Positions 54,004 to 59,147 of a DNA stretch of 59,147 nucleotides are shown one piece after another. Every line of letters begins with the position of its first letter. The stretch's first letter is position 1. Source of the DNA: Chloroflexota bacterium. Its GTDB lineage: Bacteria > Chloroflexota > Anaerolineae > J036 > Brachytrichaceae. The notes under the pieces were generated by a model. The model saw nothing but the letters and a program-made list of their open reading frames with translations, ran no database searches and was not told where the DNA came from. The position numbers and the translations under genes were made by a program. The DNA is taken from assembly GCA_023488685.1 (NCBI GenBank), contig JAMDDR010000542.1, positions 1 through 59,147 on the forward strand, given 5' to 3'.

Positions 54004-54771
54004 CTAGCCCTTCAACGCAGTCACTTCCGCTTCGCTGAGATGGCGCCACTCGCGCTGCTTCAGGTTGCCCAAGTGCAGTGTTCCAATGCGGATGCGGATT
54101 AACTGCTTGACGGGGTGGCCCAGTAATTTGGCGACGCGCTTGATCTGCCGCTTGCGGCCTTCGTGCAACACAACACGCAACCACGTGCCTGCGTCCGAAT
54201 CAACGATCGTGCCTGGCCGTTTATCCTTCTGGGCACGCGAGCGCCGTATGGTGGTCTTGCCATCGCTGGGTTCATCTTTCTCAATGCTGACTTGTGCCGG
54301 CGCCGTCATCTCTCCGTTGAGCCACACACCCTCGCGCCAGCGCTGTAATGTGGCATCTTGCGGTTGACCCTCCACCAGCACACGATATTCTTTCTCGTGC
54401 TCGAAACTCGGATGGGTGAGCCGATACGACAGCTCGCCGTCGTTGGTGAGCAGTAACAGGCCAGTGGCGTCTTTGTCGAGCCGCCCCACGGCGAAAAGGC
54501 GTTGGGGGACCCGCACCAGGTCGAGTGCGCTTTGCTCATGCGGGATGCCGCGATCGGAAATCATCCCGATGGGCTTGTTCAATGCGATGTAAACCAGCTC
54601 ATCTTCCGCGGAAATCGGCTTTCCATCCACACGCACGTCGTCGCTTGGCTGGATATCCATGTTGAAGGTGAGTGGCTGGCCGTTCAGCGTGACGCGGCCT
54701 GCAAGAATGAGCTGCTCGCAGGCGCGGCGAGAGCCAAAACCTGCGGCAGCCAGGAATCGTTGTGGCTTCAT
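54004..54771 (-). CDS. Ribosomal large-subunit pseudouridine synthase, RsuA/RluB family
   Basis: The 255-residue protein has an S4-type RNA-binding N-terminus (MKPQRFLAAAGFGSRRACEQLILAGRVTLNGQPLT) and the pseudouridine synthase domain with the catalytic Asp in LFAVGRLDKDATGLLLLTNDGEL (about residue 100), YRVLVEGQPQD and RVVLHEGRKRQIKRVAKLLGHPVKQLIRIRIG. Members modify 23S rRNA at positions such as 2605. RluB versus RluE/F type cannot be told. It lies in a row with scpB and an AmaP-like gene on the same strand, a common arrangement. Confidence 0.92.
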   Translation of the reverse strand: MKPQRFLAAAGFGSRRACEQLILAGRVTLNGQPLTFNMDIQPSDDVRVDGKPISAEDELVYIALNKPIGMISDRGIPHEQSALDLVRVPQRLFAVGRLDKDATGLLLLTNDGELSYRLTHPSFEHEKEYRVLVEGQPQDATLQRWREGVWLNGEMTAPAQVSIEKDEPSDGKTTIRRSRAQKDKRPGTIVDSDAGTWLRVVLHEGRKRQIKRVAKLLGHPVKQLIRIRIGTLHLGNLKQREWRHLSEAEVTALKG

Positions 54772-54848
54772 GACCGGTTTATGATAAAGCGTGTACGTCT
54801 GCAGGTGGCCGCTCTCACTACATGGGTAGCGAGCAGCGCATGCATCGT

Positions 54849-55631
54849 TTACGCTGCTGTTCCGTCAGGCGGCGATCCATTGAATGATAAAGGGATGTCG
54901 CTGTGGCCGTTCGTCGATGGTTCTTGCAGAGAGGGCTCCCGTAAGGAGGTTTCCTGTAGGGAAAGTTCCTGTACGGGGAGTGCTGATTCGGCCAGGCTGG
55001 CTGGGAATGACCCATTTTCGTTCACGGTGTGTCCGTCCGTCACCCCCTGCTGAACGTTGCTGGATAGCACCTCTTCGCCGGCGGGCAATACCTCCAACTT
55101 GTCGATGGGGGGCAACTCATTCACGCCGTGCAACCCAAAGTGTTGCAGGAATTCGAATGACACACCGTAGCGCATCGGATGTCCCACCGTCTCAGCGCGC
55201 CCCAACTCTTTGATCAAGTTGTGCATCTCAAGCGTCTTCATCACGCCATCGCAATTGACGCCGCGAATCATCTCGATCTGCGGTTTGGTAATGGGTTGCT
55301 TGTAGGCGATGATGGCCAGGGTCTCCAAGGCTGCCGTCGAAAGGCGATTGGTAGCCTCCAGACCGAGAAATTTCTGGATTCGCTCGGCAACCTCCGGTGC
55401 GGTAACCAGTTGCACCTCGTTGCCGTGCCGCTGCAGTCGTATGCCACGCGACTGGCATTGAACGTTTAACTCGTCGAGCGCGGTCTCGATATCCTGCGAA
55501 CTGGCATCCAGCGCCGCCGCGATGGCGCTGATGGAAGCCGGCTCACCGGCGGCGTAGAGAATGCTCTCGATTTGTGCCGACAATACCGGTGTAATGGGGT
55601 GTGTGTCTCCCAAACCCTCTCCCGAACTCAT
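54849..55631 (-). CDS. scpB: Segregation and condensation protein ScpB
   Basis: The 260-residue protein has the two winged-helix pattern of ScpB: QIESILYAAGEPASISAIAAALDA, VQLVTAPEVAERIQKFLG, TAALETLAIIAYKQPITKPQIEMIRGVNCDGVMKTLEMHNLIKELGR. The C-terminal part is long, and PVQELSLQETSLREPSLQEP shows a repeat of LSLQE-like units and may be disordered. With SMC and ScpA it organises chromosomes; scpA is not in this window. Its start overlaps the end of the AmaP-like gene by 4 nt. Confidence 0.93.
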   Translation of the reverse strand: MSSGEGLGDTHPITPVLSAQIESILYAAGEPASISAIAAALDASSQDIETALDELNVQCQSRGIRLQRHGNEVQLVTAPEVAERIQKFLGLEATNRLSTAALETLAIIAYKQPITKPQIEMIRGVNCDGVMKTLEMHNLIKELGRAETVGHPMRYGVSFEFLQHFGLHGVNELPPIDKLEVLPAGEEVLSSNVQQGVTDGHTVNENGSFPASLAESALPVQELSLQETSLREPSLQEPSTNGHSDIPLSFNGSPPDGTAA

Positions 55632-56230
55632 GCCTTGGTTGCCGTTGTCGTGTCGTCGGTGGTGCTATCAGCGGTGCTGTTGCTGGCGGCCGGCACGGGT
55701 GTCGATTGGATCTGCTTGGTTTTGACGGCTTGAATCGTGATCTGCGGTTTGCCGTACATTTTCAAGCCGAGTTGATCCTGTACCACCACGCGTGTGATGG
55801 CCGCAATTTCCTCACCCTTGGCGATAAGATCGGTGCCGGACGTGGCTTGCACTTCGAGCCGGGCGACCACGGCGTTGTCGCGCTCGTTCGCGCGCACCCG
55901 TACGCCAATCACGCCACTGATTGCATCCACCTGCTGCTTGATCCGGTCCTCAATGTCGTGGGTCGTAATGCGGATGCTGCCGCCGCTGGCACGGCTCACC
56001 TCGACGGTGCGCGAACCAGGCCGGCGAAACTCCAACCAAATCAGGAATATGGCGATGGCCAACACCGCCAGCGCCGTCACAATGCGGAAGCCAGGCTGTG
56101 TGACCTCGGAGGCGTTCAACACACTGCTTGTGAACGAAAGAAAGCCGAGCGGTATGAGCAGCACGGCAAGGCCAAGGAGCGCCAGCACCACAATCGACAC
56201 AAGCGTAAAAATGCGGTTGAACAGGTTCAT
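55628..56230 (-). CDS. AmaP-like (Asp23-related) membrane protein
   Basis: The open frame begins at 56341, but ATG 56230 (NLFNRIFTLVSIVVLALLGLAVLLIPL) gives the membrane anchor as first segment. A second segment (IVTALAVLAIAIFLIWLEFR) follows, then a soluble domain with SRASGGSIRITTHDIEDRIKQQVDAISGVIGVRVRANERD, like Asp23/AmaP proteins. The C-terminus is Thr/Ser-rich. AmaP anchors Asp23-type proteins at the membrane. The TGA stop overlaps the scpB ATG. Confidence 0.85.
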   Translation of the reverse strand: MNLFNRIFTLVSIVVLALLGLAVLLIPLGFLSFTSSVLNASEVTQPGFRIVTALAVLAIAIFLIWLEFRRPGSRTVEVSRASGGSIRITTHDIEDRIKQQVDAISGVIGVRVRANERDNAVVARLEVQATSGTDLIAKGEEIAAITRVVVQDQLGLKMYGKPQITIQAVKTKQIQSTPVPAASNSTADSTTDDTTTATKA

Positions 56231-56257
56231 GATGATGAACCATTTTAGCACTGGCAG

Positions 56258-56315
56258 ACCCTCCCGCGGGTTGCTGTCACGAGCCGCGATGCGCGCCGGG
56301 ACCCCGCGGGAGGGT
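56258..56315. repeat. REP-like palindrome, copy 2 (next to the RAYT stop)
   Basis: The left arm ACCCTCCCGCGGGTT begins at 56258 and the right arm CCCCGCGGGAGGGT ends at 56315, with GTCACGAGCCGCGAT between. It is 58 bases long, lies between the AmaP-like start and the RAYT stop, and nearly equals copy 3. Confidence 0.85.
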
Positions 56316-56327
56316 GAGCGCATGGGA

Positions 56328-56912
56328 TCAGTCTTCATCAAGCATATATCTTTGTGGAACGTGGCGCGCTTTCATCTCGCTCTGGTAGTCAACTACAAAG
56401 ACACGGTATGCCGCGCTATCCTTAAAGAACTGGTGAATAAACGTCCTGTCCACCAATGTCCCAGCCCTGCAGCCGACCCACTCCAGGTAATTCGAGTATG
56501 GCCATTCTGAAGGTTGATCGACGAGGTTCGCTTTTACTGGATTCAGGTGGATGTATCGGCACAGGTGAGTCAGGTATTCCTCGCGATCCACGGTTACGTG
56601 GCGGAACCGGCTTTCGAAGAGGGTGCCTTTCCGCTGCTGTTGGACGTTCACAGCCTGAACATAGGCACTGAACAACGCGTTGATGAACTTTGACGGTGGC
56701 TGTTCTGTCTCTTGTCTGATCAGGAAGTGATAATGGTTTGGCATGAGGCAATAAGCGATGATCGCTATGCCATACTTTTGGGCGTATTGCTTGGAGAGTC
56801 TTAAACAGTATTCGTAGTTTCCAGGGTTGAAGAAGATCAAACCGCGGTCTGCTCCACGGTTGAAGAGGTGGTAATAGTGCCCACAAGCGAAGACATGGTC
56901 TCGATATGGCAT
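56328..56912 (-). CDS. REP-associated tyrosine transposase (RAYT)
   Basis: The 194-residue Y1 transposase keeps the RAYT features: HYYHLFNRGADRGLIF with the conserved FNRG near residue 18, the HUH motif LMPNHYHFLIRQ (about residues 58-66), NALFSAYVQAVNVQQQRKGTLFESRFRHV, and the LCRYIHLNPVKANLVDQPSEWPYSNYLEWVG segment with Tyr near 120 as a candidate nucleophile. It is bracketed by two palindromes of the REP kind at both ends (56258-56315 and 56948-57004), the typical REPtron arrangement. RAYTs are thought to move or maintain REP sequences. Confidence 0.92.
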   Translation of the reverse strand: MPYRDHVFACGHYYHLFNRGADRGLIFFNPGNYEYCLRLSKQYAQKYGIAIIAYCLMPNHYHFLIRQETEQPPSKFINALFSAYVQAVNVQQQRKGTLFESRFRHVTVDREEYLTHLCRYIHLNPVKANLVDQPSEWPYSNYLEWVGCRAGTLVDRTFIHQFFKDSAAYRVFVVDYQSEMKARHVPQRYMLDED

Positions 56913-56947
56913 AGCACCAGTTTATATCCACCCTCCCGCATGCGCTC

Positions 56948-57004
56948 ACCCTCCCGCGGGTTGTTGTGACGAGCCGCGATATGCTCGGAACCCCGCGGGA
57001 GGGT
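56948..57004. repeat. REP-like palindrome, copy 3 (upstream of the RAYT start)
   Basis: ACCCTCCCGCGGGTT begins at 56948 and CCCCGCGGGAGGGT ends at 57004, with TGACGAGCCGCGAT between. An isolated half-unit CACCCTCCCGC lies directly before it at about 56930. It is 57 bases long. Confidence 0.85.
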
Positions 57005-57078
57005 GCCCATGAGGGTGCCAGCGCCAAATCCGGAATGATTACTATAATCTCATCATATCTTCACACTGGGGGCACGAC

Positions 57079-58152
57079 ATGGCGATCAAGCTTTCCACGC
57101 CCGATTTCGACCGGCTGGTGGCGATCCTTGGCGCGCAGCCGGACTTCCGCACGGTACAGGGGCGTGTGGACTTCATGTCCGATGTGTTCGCCGGCTCAAC
57201 GCGCAGGGATGACTTGCTTGCCAGTCTCAACCTCGATGGCAACCCGCGTGGCGTGGCGGTGCGGGTGATCGAGCGGCTGACGACGTTCGGCCAGGATGAG
57301 CCGGGGCGCGAAGCGCTGGGCGTGCTGATCAACAAGCTGCTGATCTACATTGGCGCCGGCGATGACGCAGACTTCCTGCGCGACCTGCTCAAGCGTTACC
57401 CCTTCCAGACGCCGCCGGCGGCGACGCGGGGCATCACCGATGACTGGCGCGGGCGGGATACGCCCGAGCATGTGCTGGAGAAAATCATTGGCGAGAACAC
57501 GCTGCGCGACATCCGCGTGCTGGAGATCCTGCTGGACGCCTCGCGTGCGGTGGTGCGAATCACGTCGCCACAAGGATTGGGCAGCGGCTTCATGATCGCC
57601 GATGACCTGGTGATGACCAACCATCACGTCATCGCCAGCCAGGAGCAGGCGCTGCAGAGCGCGTTCACCTTCAACTACCAACTCGACCGCGCCGGCAAGG
57701 AGTATCCGGCACAGACGGTGCAGGCGTTGCCCCGCGGGTTGTTCCATACCAGCCCTGAAGAAGACCTGGACTTCACAGTGGTGCAGTTGCGCGACGCGCC
57801 GAAGCTGTTCGATCCGCTCACGCTCAAGCCGGCGAAGGTCATGCGCGATCAGCGTGTGTCGATCATCCAGCACCCCGGCGGACACTACAAGAAGATCTCG
57901 TTGCAGAACAACTTCGTGGCCTTTGCCGACGCGCGCCTGGTGCAGTACACCACCAGCACCGAACCAGGGTCTTCCGGTGCTCCGGTCTTCAACGATGACC
58001 TGGTTGTTGTAGCCATCCACCACGCCGGTGGCATGTTGCCCGAGCCGAACACGCAACGCCGCTACCTGCGCAACGAGGGCATCAGCATGATCGCCGTGCT
58101 GGACGACCTGAAGAAGAATGCGCAGCCAATTTACCAACATCTGAAGAAATAG
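57079..58152 (+). CDS. EAD1-trypsin-like serine protease (conflict-system effector)
   Basis: The first 110 residues match effector-associated domain 1: PDFDRLVAILGAQPDF, SDVFAGSTRRDDLLASL, LDGNPRGVAVRVIERLTTFG and LGVLINKLLIYIGAGDDADF. The remaining part is a trypsin-like protease with His near 183 (MTNHHVIAS), Asp near 231 (EEDLDFTVVQL) and Ser near 299 (EPGSSGAPVFN). EAD pairs couple proteases to STAND NTPases in bacterial conflict systems. An SD-like GGGGG lies before the ATG, and a TATAAT is at 57043-57048. It lies 2 nt before the next gene. Confidence 0.9.
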   Translation: MAIKLSTPDFDRLVAILGAQPDFRTVQGRVDFMSDVFAGSTRRDDLLASLNLDGNPRGVAVRVIERLTTFGQDEPGREALGVLINKLLIYIGAGDDADFLRDLLKRYPFQTPPAATRGITDDWRGRDTPEHVLEKIIGENTLRDIRVLEILLDASRAVVRITSPQGLGSGFMIADDLVMTNHHVIASQEQALQSAFTFNYQLDRAGKEYPAQTVQALPRGLFHTSPEEDLDFTVVQLRDAPKLFDPLTLKPAKVMRDQRVSIIQHPGGHYKKISLQNNFVAFADARLVQYTTSTEPGSSGAPVFNDDLVVVAIHHAGGMLPEPNTQRRYLRNEGISMIAVLDDLKKNAQPIYQHLKK

Positions 58153-58154
58153 CC

Positions 58155-58577
58155 ATGGCAAAACTACCCGTTGATCTCTATGATGCGGTTGTCGAACAAC
58201 TGCTGCCGTTCATGGGCACGCGCGACGAGCGGCAGGGCGAACTGATTCCATCGCTCGGCGGCAGCCCAGCCTATTCGCGCATTGAGTGGGATGGCGCGCC
58301 GAAGGTGTTCACCGTCAAGCTGATCAGCCTGCTAACGAACGACGAACTCATCACCGTCCTGCGCCGGCTGAGCGTGGGCGCGGACAGGCGCGCGGCCATC
58401 GATGCACTGTGCGCGCGCATCGCCGCCAGTGGTGCGGGCCAGCCACAGACCGGCGTGCCGATCACCAGCCCTCAGTCCATCATCGCCCTTAACCTGATCG
58501 GTTACCTGGAACGGCGCGGCTATCTCGCCTGGCTGGTGGACGCAGTCAGGCGCGCCCGGCCAAACGCCCAGTTGTAG
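58155..58577 (+). CDS. Free-standing effector-associated-domain (EAD) protein
   Basis: The 140-residue protein is made of an EAD-like helical domain, MAKLPVDLYDAVVEQLLPFMGTR, then PKVFTVKLISLLTNDELITVLRRLSVGADRRAAIDALC, followed by NLIGYLERRGYLAWLVDAVRRARP, a common EAD-type C-terminus. The first 90 residues closely resemble the N-terminus of the next gene (LPVDLYDAVVEQLL versus LPTPLFDAVVKQLL; LLRRLxVGA). It has no catalytic domain and could be an adaptor between protease and NTPase. It starts 2 nt after the protease stop. Confidence 0.75.
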   Translation: MAKLPVDLYDAVVEQLLPFMGTRDERQGELIPSLGGSPAYSRIEWDGAPKVFTVKLISLLTNDELITVLRRLSVGADRRAAIDALCARIAASGAGQPQTGVPITSPQSIIALNLIGYLERRGYLAWLVDAVRRARPNAQL

Positions 58578-58586
58578 AAGTGCTAG

Positions 58587-58644
58587 ACCCTCCCGCAGGT
58601 TGCCGTGACAAGCCGTCATCCGTGCCAACCACCTGCGGGAGGGT
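58587..58644. repeat. REP-like palindrome, copy 4 (inside the EAD locus)
   Basis: ACCCTCCCGCAGGT begins at 58587 and ACCTGCGGGAGGGT ends at 58644, a perfect 14-base pairing with compensating A/T differences from the other copies. It stands between the free EAD gene and the larger EAD gene. Confidence 0.85.
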
Positions 58645-58660
58645 GACATGGAGGTGCGCC

Positions 58661-59147
58661 ATGCCAAAGCTGCCGACGCCTCTCTTCGATGCTGTAGTTA
58701 AGCAACTCTTGCCCAGGGTGCGGACATTCGACGACCGCACGGCATTGCTCACGCCATTACTCAACACCGAGCGCATCTACGATGACATCAAGTGGGAAGG
58801 CACGGCGAACGCATTTGCTACGCAGCTTGTGGAGCGGTTGCAGCATGAGCACCTGATTGCCTTATTGCGCCGCCTGGATGTGGGGGCGGAACAGCAAGCC
58901 GATATCGAGGCGCTGTGCACCCAGATTGCTGCTGCTGTTAGTGGCGGTGACCGCGGCGGACCGGACCCGTATGCGGCTGCGCTGGCCGTCTATCGCCGGG
59001 GCGTGATCGCGTTGTGGTCGCAGCCGCGCTTTCAGATCGACACACGCTTCGTCCGCATTACGCTGCTGGTCGACCAGGGCCGGGATGCCCAGGGCACGCG
59101 TTTCGTCGAGCCGCCCGGCGCGCGCGAATACAACGACCTGCGCGAGT
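58661..59147 (+). CDS. EAD protein, probable N-terminus of a STAND/NACHT-type NTPase (cut by window edge)
   Basis: The ATG at 58661 follows GGAGG. The 162 visible residues begin MPKLPTPLFDAVVKQLLPR and keep the EAD pattern to LCTQIAAAV; then AALAVYRRGVIALWSQPRFQIDTRFVRITLLVDQGRDAQGTRFVEPPGAREYNDLRE follows in segments, the lead-in usually seen before a NACHT/STAND ATPase. The P-loop itself is not in the window. The gene is open to the window end. The role is as sensor and switch of the conflict system, by analogy with EAD-NACHT proteins. Confidence 0.7.
   Translation, partial: MPKLPTPLFDAVVKQLLPRVRTFDDRTALLTPLLNTERIYDDIKWEGTANAFATQLVERLQHEHLIALLRRLDVGAEQQADIEALCTQIAAAVSGGDRGGPDPYAAALAVYRRGVIALWSQPRFQIDTRFVRITLLVDQGRDAQGTRFVEPPGAREYNDLRE

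Noticed and set aside
57196..58161. A 321-codon minus-strand frame opposite the EAD-trypsin gene
   Set aside because: The plus-strand gene has EAD1 and an intact protease triad; the opposite frame has no recognisable motif.

Overview
This 59 kb window looks like part of a chromosome of an environmental bacterium, most plausibly a member of the Chloroflexota (Anaerolineae-like). The case for that is a moderately high GC content, a very large cyclic beta-glucan synthase, a truncated EAD-trypsin/STAND-type conflict locus, dispersed palindromic repeats, and mostly single-membrane-style envelope genes. The assignment is an inference from gene content; no rRNA or tRNA gene is present to test it.

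Layout. 1-9.5 kb: a sugar isomerase/epimerase cut by the window edge, a GNAT protein, the ABC-F translation factor EttA, a ferritin-like protein, a phytanoyl-CoA dioxygenase-like protein, then an Rrf2 regulator followed by a sulfonate/nitrate-type ABC importer (binding protein, ATPase, permease). 9.5-16.8 kb: a structured repeat region, a flippase plus phosphohexomutase pair, sugar-oxidation genes (SDR, SMP-30), a streptothricin-acetyltransferase-like protein, a small zinc protein and a uroporphyrinogen-decarboxylase-like protein. 16.9-19.8 kb: an IS200/IS605 element with an intact-looking TnpB, whose tnpA is broken by a complete IS1-family insertion, a 24-nt palindrome carrying a stop codon, and a frameshift. 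19.8-32.5 kb: a YfhO-like membrane protein, a small HExxH protein, the 2899-residue cyclic beta-1,2-glucan synthase and a tandem universal stress protein.

32.5-38.8 kb: a structured intergenic region, a small stress cluster (YtxH, GlsB/YeaQ, DUF892 ferritin-like), and a two-component set (two response regulators and a PAS/GAF histidine kinase). 39-46 kb: a lipoprotein, a mutarotase-fold protein, an aminotransferase, a 2-hydroxyacid dehydrogenase, and the translationally coupled MsrP/MsrQ methionine sulfoxide reductase. 46.2-51.2 kb: an unusual fusion of a fucokinase-like GHMP kinase with a UDP-sugar pyrophosphorylase domain, next to a GalU-like protein with a degenerate active-site loop, then cytidylate kinase. 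51.3-56.2 kb: an NTF2-fold protein, two related zinc-ribbon pRiA4b-ORF3-type proteins, a 23S-type pseudouridine synthase, ScpB and an AmaP-like membrane protein.

56.2-59.1 kb: a REP-associated tyrosine transposase (RAYT) bracketed by two of four near-identical 57-58 bp palindromes, immediately followed by an effector-associated-domain (EAD) locus: an EAD1-trypsin-like protease, a free-standing EAD protein and the start of a larger protein with a related EAD, probably a STAND/NACHT-type NTPase. The window ends inside that last gene. A fourth palindrome sits inside the EAD locus, between its second and third genes. The EAD locus, the RAYT/REP system, the nested TnpB element and the kinase-pyrophosphorylase fusion are the most interesting items.
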